Source of the DNA: Urechidicola croceus
GTDB taxonomy: Bacteria > Bacteroidota > Bacteroidia > Flavobacteriales > Flavobacteriaceae
Direction of reading: 5' to 3'
NCBI GenBank assembly: GCA_905181865.1
Contig: CAJIZG010000004.1
Location: forward strand, 124,001-188,000
Length of the DNA: 64,000 nt
In this document: one piece after another, positions 37,898 to 46,827 of the stretch
Numbering within the stretch: position 1 is the stretch's first letter
Layout: each line of letters opens with the position of its first letter
Notes under the pieces: generated by a model
The model's database searches: none
What the model was told of the DNA's origin: nothing
Seen by the model: the letters and a program-made list of their open reading frames with translations, nothing else
Made by a program: the position numbers and the translations under genes

Positions 37898-38984
37898 AAT
37901 ATTACTGAGTGGCGGTGGTACAGGAGGACATATTTACCCTGCTATCGCTATTGCAAATGAATTGAAAAGCCGTTATCCAACCGCTGAATTTTTATTTGTA
38001 GGGGCGAAGGATCGCATGGAGATGGAGAAGGTTCCAGAAAGCGGCTATAGAATTATAGGTTTGTCGATTTCCGGAATACAAAGAAGTTTCACATTGAAGA
38101 ATCTTAGTTTTCCTTTTAAATTAATGAGTAGTCTCTGGAATGCATTTAAGATTGTGAAAAAATTTAAGCCAAATGTGGTGATTGGAACTGGTGGATTTGC
38201 GAGTGGCCCCATACTTTTTATGGCTTCTGTTAGTGGGATCCCAACGTTAATTCAAGAACAAAATTCATATCCAGGGATTACCAATAAATTATTATCGGGT
38301 ACGTCAAATAAAATCTGTGTTGCGTATGATAATTTGGAACGTTTTTTTCCTCAAAATAAAATTATAAAAACAGGGAATCCTGTTAGAGGGGATTTATTGA
38401 CGATATCAAACAAAAGAGAAGAGTCTATAAAGTTTTTTCAATTAGATCCAACAAAAAAAACATTGTTAGTTTTAGGAGGAAGTCTAGGAGCTAGGGCTAT
38501 AAATGCAGTAATAGAAGAAAATATTGAGTGGTTGGTGGAGTTGGGAATACAAGTAATTTGGCAAACAGGAAAATTATATTTTGAAGAATATAAAAAATAT
38601 GATGCCTTAAAGGGTGTTCAAACATTCGCTTATTTGAATAAGATGGATGTAGCTTATGCCGCTGTAGATATTATTATTAGTAGAGCTGGAGCTAGTTCTA
38701 TCTCAGAACTTTGTATTGTGGGAAAGCCAACAATATTTATTCCATCTCCCAACGTTGCTGAAGATCATCAAACCAAAAATGCATTGGCTGTTGTATCGAA
38801 AAATGGGGCAATTTTATTAGAAGAGAAAAATATAGAAATTTTTCAATCTGTTGTTGAAGAATTATTGAATAGCAAAGAGAAACAAAAAATCTTGACTGAA
38901 AACATGAAGAAGTTGGCCTTACCAAATGCCACGGATTCAATTGTTGATGAGATAGAAAAATTAATAAATACTTCGGTAGATTAA
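37881..38984 (+). CDS. murG: MurG, lipid II-forming GlcNAc transferase
   Basis: Peripheral membrane glycosyltransferase that adds GlcNAc to lipid I. The N-terminal glycine-rich loop is [43 protein letters not shown] and [25 protein letters not shown] are the acceptor and UDP-GlcNAc binding blocks. At 367 residues it is normal length. The ATG lies within the end of ftsW. Confidence 0.96.
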   Translation: MKQSIKILLSGGGTGGHIYPAIAIANELKSRYPTAEFLFVGAKDRMEMEKVPESGYRIIGLSISGIQRSFTLKNLSFPFKLMSSLWNAFKIVKKFKPNVVIGTGGFASGPILFMASVSGIPTLIQEQNSYPGITNKLLSGTSNKICVAYDNLERFFPQNKIIKTGNPVRGDLLTISNKREESIKFFQLDPTKKTLLVLGGSLGARAINAVIEENIEWLVELGIQVIWQTGKLYFEEYKKYDALKGVQTFAYLNKMDVAYAAVDIIISRAGASSISELCIVGKPTIFIPSPNVAEDHQTKNALAVVSKNGAILLEEKNIEIFQSVVEELLNSKEKQKILTENMKKLALPNATDSIVDEIEKLINTSVD

Positions 38985-40331
38985 ATGTATTTAAAAGAAA
39001 CTCAACATATATACTTTATAGGAATCGGTGGAATCGGTATGAGCGCTATTGCTCGGTACTTAATGATGAATAATAAGTGCGTGGCAGGATTTGATAAAGT
39101 AGAAACTGAAATCACCAAAGCTTTAGAAATAGAGGGTGCGGATATTCATTTTATAGATTCTTTAGCATTGATTCCTAGTGATTTTAAAAATTCGAAAACG
39201 ACACTAGTTGTATATACCCCGGCTGTTCAAAAAGATCATGCTGAGTTTAATTATTTTATTGATAACGGTTTTGTGATTTTAAAGAGATCGCAGCTGCTTG
39301 GTGAGATTACTAAGAGTACATTTTGTTTTGCTGTTGCTGGAACTCATGGTAAAACAACTACCTCTACAATTTTAGGTCATATAATGAAAGAAAGTGGTTT
39401 AAATGCCACCTCATTTTTAGGTGGGATTTCAGAAAATTATCATTCAAATTTAATTTTGGGTGGTGATTTAGTTTCGGTAGTGGAAGCAGATGAATTTGAC
39501 AGATCTTTTTTATACCTATCCCCTAATATTGCATGTATTACTTCTATGGATGCAGATCATTTAGATATCTATGGTAAGAAAGATATTTTGGGAAAATCAT
39601 TTGTAGAATTTTCTGAAAAAGTTTCTGATACACTGGTTGTCTGTAAAGGATTGCCTATCGAAGGATTGACCTATGCTGTTGAAGAAGAGGCAGACTATTA
39701 TGCAGAAAACGTAAAAATACAAAATGGCTCTTATGTTTTTGATGTAATGACGCCAACTGAAATTATAAGAGATGTGGCGTTTAACCTCCCTGGAAAGCAC
39801 AACATGCTTAATGCTGTAGCTGCTTTGGCGATGGCCAATATATACGGAGTTTCACTCCAATCTATTGCGAAAGCTTTACTTTCTTTTAAGGGCGTGAGAC
39901 GAAGGTTTTCTTATAGAATAAAAACGAAGAATTTGGTGTTGATTGATGATTATGCACATCACCCAACAGAGATATGTGCAGTTGAAAGCACAGTGAGAGA
40001 AATGTATCCGGGGCAAAAAGTTTTAGCAGTTTTTCAGCCTCATTTGTATAGTAGAACACGTGATTTTGAGGAAGAATTTGCAGCGAGTCTGTCAAAATTT
40101 GATGAGGTTATTTTATTAGATATTTATCCAGCAAGAGAACTTCCTATAGAAGGAGTTACTTCCGAAAGATTATTGAATAAAATAAACTGCTGTAAAAAGA
40201 AGTTAGCGACAAAGAATAATTTAATAGACTTGATTAAAAAGTCTCAAGCATCAATTAAAACTATTTTAGGTGCTGGAGATATAGGTGAATTGGTTGACGA
40301 TATTACAAAACAATTGAAAGGTGAAAATTAA
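38985..40331 (+). CDS. murC: MurC, UDP-MurNAc:L-Ala ligase
   Basis: First Mur ligase, adding L-alanine to UDP-MurNAc. The N-terminal IYFIGIGGIGMSAIARYL block, the ATP loop AGTHGKTTTSTIL near residue 118, EADEFDRSFL, and DDYAHHPTEI are intact. At 448 residues it is full length. It abuts murG directly and overlaps ftsQ by 11 bases. No ddl or murB occurs in this cluster, as is usual in Bacteroidetes. Confidence 0.96.
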   Translation: MYLKETQHIYFIGIGGIGMSAIARYLMMNNKCVAGFDKVETEITKALEIEGADIHFIDSLALIPSDFKNSKTTLVVYTPAVQKDHAEFNYFIDNGFVILKRSQLLGEITKSTFCFAVAGTHGKTTTSTILGHIMKESGLNATSFLGGISENYHSNLILGGDLVSVVEADEFDRSFLYLSPNIACITSMDADHLDIYGKKDILGKSFVEFSEKVSDTLVVCKGLPIEGLTYAVEEEADYYAENVKIQNGSYVFDVMTPTEIIRDVAFNLPGKHNMLNAVAALAMANIYGVSLQSIAKALLSFKGVRRRFSYRIKTKNLVLIDDYAHHPTEICAVESTVREMYPGQKVLAVFQPHLYSRTRDFEEEFAASLSKFDEVILLDIYPARELPIEGVTSERLLNKINCCKKKLATKNNLIDLIKKSQASIKTILGAGDIGELVDDITKQLKGEN

Positions 40332-41043
40332 TCGGAATTACATAAAGGGAACTTTACTAGTTGGGCTGGTTTGTATTTTGGCTAGTTTTTCCAATTTTAA
40401 AAATCAGGACCAGATAATTTCTTCGATAAACGTTCAATTTGAACAAGGAGACAACCTTTTTATGAGTTATGAAATGGTTAATAAGTTGTTAATACAAAAT
40501 GGAACGACGGTACAAAATCAAGCGAAATCATTAATAGATTTGAGTAAGTTAGAAAAACAGGTATTGTCGCACCCTATGGTGGAAGATGCTACTGCCTTTT
40601 TAACGGTAGATGGTCATTTAAAAGCAAACGTAAAACAGCGGACACCAATTGGTAGAATTAATTCGGAATCAGGGTCTTATTATTTGGATAGATTAGGAGA
40701 AATCATGCCGTTGTCAGAAAATTATTCAGCACGAGTACCAATTATTACGGGTGTTATGAGTACTGAAAATTTGGACGATTTATATACGTTGCTAATGTTT
40801 ATTAGAGCAGATAAGTTTCTTGAAAAGCAAATTATAGGAGTTCGTAAGGAAGAAAACGGGCAATATAATTTATTGACAAGAATGGGGAATCAAGAAATAG
40901 AACTTGGTAAAGTAGAGAAATTGCCATTAAAATTTAAAAATTTGAAAGCGTTTTATAATTATATCGGTGCGGATAAAACAATTGAGAATTATAACAGAAT
41001 AAATTTAAAATACAACAACCAAGTTGTGTGCACTAAAAAATAA
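40321..41043 (+). CDS. ftsQ: FtsQ-like cell division protein
   Basis: 240-residue bitopic membrane protein. A GTG start at 40321 gives a short cytoplasmic part, one membrane segment (about residues 9-24, YIKGTLLVGLVCILASF), then a periplasmic region with a POTRA-like part and a beta domain (SHPMVEDATAFLTVDGHLKANVKQRTPIGRI). Its place between murC and ftsA and this topology identify it as FtsQ. It is short compared with E. coli FtsQ (276), as is usual in this phylum. Confidence 0.85.
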   Translation: MKINRNYIKGTLLVGLVCILASFSNFKNQDQIISSINVQFEQGDNLFMSYEMVNKLLIQNGTTVQNQAKSLIDLSKLEKQVLSHPMVEDATAFLTVDGHLKANVKQRTPIGRINSESGSYYLDRLGEIMPLSENYSARVPIITGVMSTENLDDLYTLLMFIRADKFLEKQIIGVRKEENGQYNLLTRMGNQEIELGKVEKLPLKFKNLKAFYNYIGADKTIENYNRINLKYNNQVVCTKK

Positions 41044-41047
41044 GAGT

Positions 41048-42373
41048 ATGGAACTTAATGATATTTCGGTTGGATTAGATATTGGAACAACAAAGATTGT
41101 TGCAATGATTGGTCGTAAGAACGAGTATGGTAAGATTGAGTTGCTTGGTATTGGAAAAGCAAAGAGTTTAGGAGTGCATCGTGGAGTTGTAAATAATATC
41201 ACGCAAACCATTCAATCTATTCAGCAGGCAGTTGATGAAGCAATAGCAGTTTCAGGAGTACAAATATCTGATGCGGTTGTTGGGATTGCAGGTCAGCATA
41301 TAAGAAGTTTACAGCATAGCGATTATATAACAAGACCCAATTCTCAAGAAGTTATTGATCAGTCGGACTTAGAAAAGTTAGAGAGTCAAGTTCATAAGTT
41401 AGTGATGTTGCCGGGAGAAGAAATTATACATGTACTGCCTCAAGAGTTTAAGGTAGACGGACAAGGTGAAATAAAAGAGCCTATAGGGATGTATGGTGGA
41501 AGGTTAGAGGCTAACTTCCATGTAGTTGTTGGTCAAGTTTCATCGATTAGAAATATTGGGCGTTGTATAAAAAGTGCTGGATTGAGTTTAGCAGGAATCA
41601 CTTTAGAGCCGCTAGCATCTGCGGATGCAGTTTTAAGTCAAGAGGAGAAAGAAGCTGGAGTTGTTTTAATTGATATTGGAGGAGGAACTACGGACCTAGC
41701 CATTTTTAAAGATGGAATTATTCGTCATACCGCCGTTATCCCGTTTGGTGGAAATGTAATTACCGAAGATATTAAAGAGGGTTGTTCTATAATTGAAAAG
41801 CAGGCAGAATTACTTAAGACCAAATTTGGTTCGGCGTGGCCAGGAGAAAATAAGGACAATGAAATTGTTTCTATTCCAGGATTAAGAGGACGAGACCCTA
41901 AAGAGATTACCCTGAAGAATTTGTCAAAAATAATTCATGCTAGGGTTGTTGAAATTGTAGAGCAGGCCTTTGTTGAAATAAGAAATTATGGGCACGAGGA
42001 GGCTAAGAAAAAATTAATTGCAGGGATTGTTTTAACTGGTGGTGGTGCTCAATTAAAGCATATTAAGCAATTGGTGGAATATATTACAGGAATGGATACT
42101 AGAATTGGTTATCCGAATGAGCATTTAGCAGGAAGTACTGATGAAAGTATTTCCAGTCCAATGTACGCGACGGCGATTGGTTTATTAATGAAGGGGGTTG
42201 ATGATAAGAATAAAAGACCTAATACAGAAAAATTAGCGTCAGAAGAACTGGCAAATGGAACTAATTTACAAGAAGAAAAAGAAGGAGTACAAGATGCTCC
42301 AACTAGTGATAAAAAATCGTTGTTTGAGAAATGGTCTGATAAGTTCAGAGACTTTTTAGATAATGCAGAATGA
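41048..42373 (+). CDS. ftsA: FtsA, actin-like membrane tether of FtsZ
   Basis: Actin-fold ATPase that attaches FtsZ to the membrane and recruits division proteins. The start MELNDISVGLDIGTTKIVAMIG at ATG 41048 is preferred over a GTG at 41024 inside ftsQ. Phosphate-binding blocks are DIGTTK, LIDIGGGTTDLAIF and VLTGGGAQLKHI. The C-terminus ends in an amphipathic segment (KSLFEKWSDKFRDFLDN), the membrane-targeting helix. Length is 441 residues. It lies five bases after ftsQ and 53 before ftsZ. Confidence 0.95.
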   Translation: MELNDISVGLDIGTTKIVAMIGRKNEYGKIELLGIGKAKSLGVHRGVVNNITQTIQSIQQAVDEAIAVSGVQISDAVVGIAGQHIRSLQHSDYITRPNSQEVIDQSDLEKLESQVHKLVMLPGEEIIHVLPQEFKVDGQGEIKEPIGMYGGRLEANFHVVVGQVSSIRNIGRCIKSAGLSLAGITLEPLASADAVLSQEEKEAGVVLIDIGGGTTDLAIFKDGIIRHTAVIPFGGNVITEDIKEGCSIIEKQAELLKTKFGSAWPGENKDNEIVSIPGLRGRDPKEITLKNLSKIIHARVVEIVEQAFVEIRNYGHEEAKKKLIAGIVLTGGGAQLKHIKQLVEYITGMDTRIGYPNEHLAGSTDESISSPMYATAIGLLMKGVDDKNKRPNTEKLASEELANGTNLQEEKEGVQDAPTSDKKSLFEKWSDKFRDFLDNAE

Positions 42374-42426
42374 AAAAAGAAAAAGAATTAATAAAATTAA
42401 ATAATAGAATATAACCCTAGTAAACT

Positions 42427-44307
42427 ATGGATAATTTTGAGAATATTTCCTTTGATATGCCAAAAAACCAATCTAACGTGATCAAAGTGATTGGAGTTGG
42501 AGGTGGAGGTAGTAATGCTGTAAACCACATGCTGACACTAGGAATCAACGGAGTTGATTTTGTAATCTGTAATACAGATGCCCAAGCGTTAGAGAATAGT
42601 CAAGTGCCTTCGAAGATTCAATTAGGTATGAGTCTTACGGAAGGACTAGGCGCTGGAGCAAACCCAGAGGTTGGTCAACAATCTGCTTTGGAAAGTGAAA
42701 GTGAAATTAAAAAAATGTTAGGGAGTAACACCAAAATGGTTTTTATCAATGCTGGTATGGGGGGCGGCACTGGAACTGGAGCGGCACCGGTAATTGCTAA
42801 ATTTGCGAAAGAAATGGATTTGTTAACGATTGGCATCGTAACAATACCATTTATTTTTGAAGGAAGAACTAGAAATGAACAAGCACAAAAGGGGATTGAA
42901 GAATTAAGAAAACATGTAGATTCTTTAGTTGTAATTAATAATAACAAGTTAAGAGAAGTTTACGGAAACTTAGGATTTAAAGCCGGTTTCTCGAAGGCAG
43001 ATGAAGTATTGGCAACAGCTTCTAGAGGAATTGCAGAAGTAATAACGCATCACTATACTCAAAATATTGATTTAAGAGATGCTAAAACGGTATTAGCGAA
43101 TAGCGGCACAGCAATTATGGGGTCTGCAAAAGCATCTGGTGCCAATAGAGCGGAAGAAGCAATTAGTAGAGCATTGGATTCTCCGTTATTGAATGATAAC
43201 AAAATTGAAGGCGCTCAAAATGTATTATTGTTAATTGTTTCAGGGAATGATGAAATCACAATAGATGAGATTGGAGAAATTAATGATTACATACAAGCAG
43301 AAGCAAAAACTAGCGTAAATATTATTATGGGTGTTGGAGATGATGAAACGCTAGGTGATGCGATTTCTGTTACGGTAGTTGCGACAGGATTTCATAAAGA
43401 TCAACAACACGAAATCTCAAATACAGAGCCTAAAATCATTAGACATACTTTAGAGGAAAGTCAAAAGGCAACGTATGATTTTTCGAAAAAAGAGATAGGA
43501 AAAACGTTTGCTACTGAACCCGCAGTTACACACTCTTTGAAGGATGTTAGTGGGATAGAACCAGAAATAGTAATTCATGACTTAAATGAGCAAATACCGT
43601 TGACTCCACCATCAAAATTAATTAATAATATGGAGGTGAATTATGAAGAAGTCTCTCATGAAAAGATTGATGATTTTATAATTACCGCTGCCGTTAAGGA
43701 TATTGATGTGAACTATGAAGAGGTGAATGCCAAAAAAGATCAATTTGAACTTACGTTTGATTTACATTTAGATAAAGGTCAAAAGAAAACAGGAGAAATT
43801 AATATAAACGAAATTGAGGTAATTGGACACATAGAGGTAAAACCAATTGAGAAAAAAGAAGAGACTGTATACTTTAATCTTGCTGAGTATACGCAGTTGG
43901 AAGATAAGTTAATCAATGCTAAAAAACCAGAAGTTGAAGTAAAAGAAGCGCCAGTTGAAGAAGAATTACGAATGAATGTGCGCACTGAGACGGTTCCTAT
44001 TTCTGAAATTGAAGTAGTAGATGCAAAAGAAGTATCCCCATTACATTTAACAATTTCAGAATTGCAAAAACGTTCTGAGGATAGAAAAGAGAAAATGAAG
44101 CAATTCAATTATAAGTTCTCAAACAATGTTAAGCAAAATATAGATGAGATTGAAAGAGAGCCTGCTTATAAGAGAATGGGAGTAGAATTCGATAAGACGG
44201 GTTCATCATCCGATACGAATCAATCTAAGACAACTTTAAGCGTAGACGGAAATGATGAGTTACAATTAAGAGCAAACAATTCATTTTTACACGATAACGT
44301 AGATTAA
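42427..44307 (+). CDS. ftsZ: FtsZ, tubulin-like division ring protein, with long C-terminal extension
   Basis: GTPase that builds the division ring. The tubulin-like part covers about residues 15-330 with the signature GGGTGTG at 112-118 and the catalytic loop ANSGTAIMGSAKASG. From about residue 335 to 626 there is a long acidic, low-complexity linker, roughly twice the usual tail. It contains repeated VNYEEV elements (EVNYEEVSHEK and DVNYEEVNAKK). A conserved end peptide EPAYKRMGVEFD lies near residue 585, probably the site that binds FtsA. Last gene of the cluster before a terminator. Confidence 0.96.
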   Translation: MDNFENISFDMPKNQSNVIKVIGVGGGGSNAVNHMLTLGINGVDFVICNTDAQALENSQVPSKIQLGMSLTEGLGAGANPEVGQQSALESESEIKKMLGSNTKMVFINAGMGGGTGTGAAPVIAKFAKEMDLLTIGIVTIPFIFEGRTRNEQAQKGIEELRKHVDSLVVINNNKLREVYGNLGFKAGFSKADEVLATASRGIAEVITHHYTQNIDLRDAKTVLANSGTAIMGSAKASGANRAEEAISRALDSPLLNDNKIEGAQNVLLLIVSGNDEITIDEIGEINDYIQAEAKTSVNIIMGVGDDETLGDAISVTVVATGFHKDQQHEISNTEPKIIRHTLEESQKATYDFSKKEIGKTFATEPAVTHSLKDVSGIEPEIVIHDLNEQIPLTPPSKLINNMEVNYEEVSHEKIDDFIITAAVKDIDVNYEEVNAKKDQFELTFDLHLDKGQKKTGEININEIEVIGHIEVKPIEKKEETVYFNLAEYTQLEDKLINAKKPEVEVKEAPVEEELRMNVRTETVPISEIEVVDAKEVSPLHLTISELQKRSEDRKEKMKQFNYKFSNNVKQNIDEIEREPAYKRMGVEFDKTGSSSDTNQSKTTLSVDGNDELQLRANNSFLHDNVD

Positions 44308-44344
44308 CTTTTTACATCGTTACTTAAAAATATAACCCCAATTG

Positions 44345-44389
44345 AACTCGAATTTTTTCATTAAGTTGAATTTAGTTCGAGTTTTTTTT
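44345..44389 (+). terminator. Terminator after ftsZ
   Basis: AACTCGAA (44345-44352) pairs with TTCGAGTT (44376-44383), followed by a run of T to 44389. The 23-base loop is AT-rich. Confidence 0.8.
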
Positions 44390-44414
44390 ATCTTCGCAGT
44401 CAAATTAATATAAT

Positions 44415-44861
44415 ATGAGTTTACAAATTGAATTAATGGTGCAATTGAAAGCGGCAATGAAGTCAAAAGATACGATTGCACTTCAATCATTACGTGCCAT
44501 AAAATCTGAAATTTTATTGGCTCAAACGAAGGGTGGAGAAGTTAGTTTTACAGAGGAGGATGAAATAAAATTATTACAAAAATTAGTAAAGCAACGCAAG
44601 GATAGTGCTGCGCTCTATATTGAGCAGTCTCGACCAGATTTAGCCGAACCAGAATTGGCGCAAGCCATAATTATCTCACAGTTTTTACCGGCTCAAATGA
44701 GTGCCGAAGAATTAAAATCGTTTATTGGTGGCTTAATTGAAAAAGTTGGAGCAATTGGCATGAAAGATATGGGTAAAGTGATGGGAATGGCTTCTAAAGA
44801 ATTATCGGGTAAAGCTGATGGCAAAGCAATCTCTATCCTCGTTAAGGAATTACTTTCTTAA
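44415..44861 (+). CDS. yqeY: GatB/YqeY domain-containing protein
   Basis: 148-residue protein of the YqeY family, related to the tail domain of amidotransferase subunit GatB that contacts tRNA; its own role is unresolved. MSLQIELMVQLKAAMKSKDTIALQSLRAIKSEI opens the protein, and FLPAQMSAEELKSFI and MGKVMGMASKEL are typical. It commonly follows ftsZ in flavobacteria. A terminator separates it from ftsZ. tRNA-Arg begins 21 bases after its stop. Confidence 0.9.
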   Translation: MSLQIELMVQLKAAMKSKDTIALQSLRAIKSEILLAQTKGGEVSFTEEDEIKLLQKLVKQRKDSAALYIEQSRPDLAEPELAQAIIISQFLPAQMSAEELKSFIGGLIEKVGAIGMKDMGKVMGMASKELSGKADGKAISILVKELLS

Positions 44862-44882
44862 CAAGTAAGATTAAAATAATTA

Positions 44883-44956
44883 GGCCCTGTGGCGCAACTG
44901 AATAGCGCACTGGATTTCGGCTCCAGCGGTTGTAGGTTTGAATCCTACCAGGGTCA
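44883..44956 (+). tRNA. tRNA-Arg (anticodon TCG)
   Basis: All arms fold: acceptor GGCCCTG with CAGGGTC (one G-T pair) and discriminator A; D stem GCGC/GCGC; anticodon stem CTGGA/TCCAG with loop TTTCGGC placing TCG at 34-36; T stem GTAGG/CCTAC with loop TTTGAAT. The 3' CCA is not encoded. It marks the end of the conserved core region and the start of accessory DNA. Confidence 0.95.
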
Positions 44957-44971
44957 CTAGAGGAGATAGTT

Positions 44972-45006
44972 AAAAGCCTAAAATGTAATTAGTTAGGCTT
45001 TTTTTA
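44972..45006 (+). terminator. Terminator after tRNA-Arg
   Basis: AAAAGCCTAA (44972-44981) pairs with TTAGGCTTTT (44993-45002), running into a T tract, 16 bases after the tRNA. Confidence 0.85.
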
Positions 45007-45287
45007 TGTCAATATTTTAGAAATTGGTACTATATTTGGCACGATTATGTTTTAAAGAGGGTTTTTTTATAAGGTAAGGTGGAAGCAAAATGACAATGGA
45101 AAGGTTAATGACTTCATTTTTTATTTGTATTTGAAGGGTGTCATTATCAAATTCAATAGTCCCTTTAATCTTAGTTGAAAGTCAACCAACGGCTGTCTGA
45201 ATAATTGTATATTCCTGTGAGTAACTATACGATGCTATTATAAGTTAATAATACCAAAATAATTTCTCTCATATTTTTGTTTGTTAA

Positions 45288-45944
45288 TTATCCCTTACCT
45301 CCTTTTATAATGGGTGAAAGTTCACTTTTAAGTTTGTCATATTCTTGTTGCGACATCATTTCTATTTCCAACAAGTCCTTTGCTTTTTTAAGTTTCGCAA
45401 TAGCCTGAATTCTCGTCATAGGTCTGTTTGGGTTAATAATCTCACCTTTTAAAATTGCTTCTTCTAAGTTTAAAATACTTCCATACTTTCCAATCCCCGT
45501 GTTTGTTCCATCTTTTTTAGTAAAATCAACAACTATTTGAATTGTTTTTTTTGTCCTAAAAACTTTAATGCTTTCAACTACAATTTCTGTTTGTGAAAAA
45601 GAACTACTAAAATAAGTTGCACTCATAGCCCCCATAAGTGAATATTTACCAACCATTAAGAAAGTATAATTTACTAATGTTTCAGAAACTTTGACACCGT
45701 TATAAACATTGTTATTTATGTTTTCAGGATTGGAAGGACTTCCTATAATAAAATCACTGCCCTTTTGGGTTATTGTTCCATCTTTGAGGGTAATAACCTC
45801 AACATCAAACCCATTTTTATATTTTTTTGAAACATCCTCTGCTCTGATTTTATTCAGATCCAGTGTATCAATAGATTTTAATTTTTTTTGAGCATTTATA
45901 AATTGCGTACAGATTAGTCCTAATATTACAAGTGATTTTTTCAT
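45288..45944 (-). CDS. Secreted hypothetical protein with SHOCT-like C-terminus
   Basis: 218-residue protein with a likely signal peptide (MKKSLVILGLICTQFINAQ, cleavage after the alanine or glutamine near residue 18). The C-terminal ~35 residues (MTRIQAIAKLKKAKDLLEIEMMSQQEYDKLKSELSPII) look like a SHOCT domain, a short helical motif often found at protein ends. The middle region is rich in beta-strand patterns and not recognised. It is the first gene after tRNA-Arg, on the opposite strand, with 281 bases between that hold no visible gene. The function is unknown. Confidence 0.65.
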   Translation of the reverse strand: MKKSLVILGLICTQFINAQKKLKSIDTLDLNKIRAEDVSKKYKNGFDVEVITLKDGTITQKGSDFIIGSPSNPENINNNVYNGVKVSETLVNYTFLMVGKYSLMGAMSATYFSSSFSQTEIVVESIKVFRTKKTIQIVVDFTKKDGTNTGIGKYGSILNLEEAILKGEIINPNRPMTRIQAIAKLKKAKDLLEIEMMSQQEYDKLKSELSPIIKGGKG

Positions 45945-46117
45945 ATTTTTTTGAGAAAGACAACTATTAATTGATAAAGATTGAGTTCAAATATCAATAA
46001 GTAATTTATATTACATCTCATTATCCGAATGAAGTAAGGGAGTTTTCTTTTTTACTAAATAAAATTAATTAATCTTTTATATCAGTTGGAATTTTAGCAG
46101 TAATTGAAAAAAGTTGA

Positions 46118-46381
46118 TTAATTAGGTTGATACATCTCTCTAAGCAGTTTCTCAGGCTCTAAATTACCAGTCAATTCCGATAGTTTCCCATTCTCTTTAA
46201 ATATGATAGTTTCATACCTATAAAACTGATTAGTTTCTTTATAAGTCTGTTTGGCTTTGCTCAAATCATTAATAGCACCCTCTACAAAGACTATATTCAT
46301 TAACCGTTGGAATTGTGCCGTAGATAGGTTTAAGCTGCCCTTATCTCTTGTAATTAAGCCAAAGTATTTTGAGTATTTCAT
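46118..46381 (-). CDS. Small hypothetical protein (87 aa)
   Basis: An 87-residue reading frame not recognised as any family. It is soluble in appearance, with lysine and glutamate spread along it (GAINDLSKAKQTYKETNQFYRYETIIFKENGKLSEL). It could be the surviving part of a larger gene. A 13-bp perfect inverted repeat sits one base before its ATG on its 5' side. Coding status is uncertain. Confidence 0.45.
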   Translation of the reverse strand: MKYSKYFGLITRDKGSLNLSTAQFQRLMNIVFVEGAINDLSKAKQTYKETNQFYRYETIIFKENGKLSELTGNLEPEKLLREMYQPN

Positions 46382-46382
46382 A

Positions 46383-46420
46383 AGGCAACAATTAAAAGGT
46401 ATTACTCTTAATTGTTGCCT
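46383..46420. repeat. 13-bp perfect inverted repeat before the 87-aa gene
   Basis: AGGCAACAATTAA (46383-46395) and TTAATTGTTGCCT (46408-46420) are exact reverse complements around a 12-base spacer. The repeat has no T tract on the plus strand and lies immediately upstream of the minus-strand ATG at 46381, so it is not a normal terminator. Confidence 0.7.
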
Positions 46421-46441
46421 ATGGTTTGAACAATAAACAAA

Positions 46442-46471
46442 AGAGCACCACTAATTAAATAATGATGCTCT
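46442..46471 (-). terminator. Possible minus-strand hairpin terminator
   Basis: AGAGCA (46442-46447) and TGCTCT (46466-46471) pair; on the minus strand the stem is followed by TTTGTTT. The 6-bp stem is weak. Confidence 0.3.
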
Positions 46472-46496
46472 AAATTTGCTATGATGAAGAGTTTGA

Positions 46497-46754
46497 CGAC
46501 ATACAAATAGAGTTTTAAAAGCATGTCTAGAATTTTACTATGATTTCTATATTAATGATATTAAAAATCCCGAAAAAGCAATTGCCTTTTTTGAACATGG
46601 CAAAAATAAATTTAAAGACAATCAAATTGAGTTCAGTTATTTTATAGCAAAGGCTTCAATTGAAAACGATACCAGAAAAAGATTAGGAAAGTCAAATTTA
46701 AAATATTGTTTAAAAAACTATAAAAAAACATATATTTTAGAGAAATTGATTTAA
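46497..46754 (+). pseudogene. Start-less TPR-like gene remnant
   Basis: An open frame of about 85 codons between stops at 46494 and 46752, with no usable start codon. Its reading is protein-like: LEFYYDFYINDIKNPEKAIAF then FEHGKNKFKDNQIEFSYF and a lysine-rich end. The PEKAIAFFEHGKNKF segment resembles part of a TPR helix pair. It probably survives from a decayed gene in this accessory region. No parent gene is visible nearby. Confidence 0.4.
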
Positions 46755-46827
46755 AAAATTTAGATAAATTCCTTTAAAAGTTCACTTTTTGCTGACACTA
46801 TACAATACTAGATAATTTTACTTTAAA

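Noticed and set aside
45025-45048. TTTGGCACGATTATG considered as a sigma-54 type promoter
   Set aside because: The -12 part does not match TTGC well, no gene follows on that strand and no sigma-54 activator is nearby.
46383-46420. Inverted repeat considered as an integron attC site
   Set aside because: It lacks the RYYYAAC and GTTRRRY core sites and there is no integrase; also the arms are a perfect rather than bulged palindrome.
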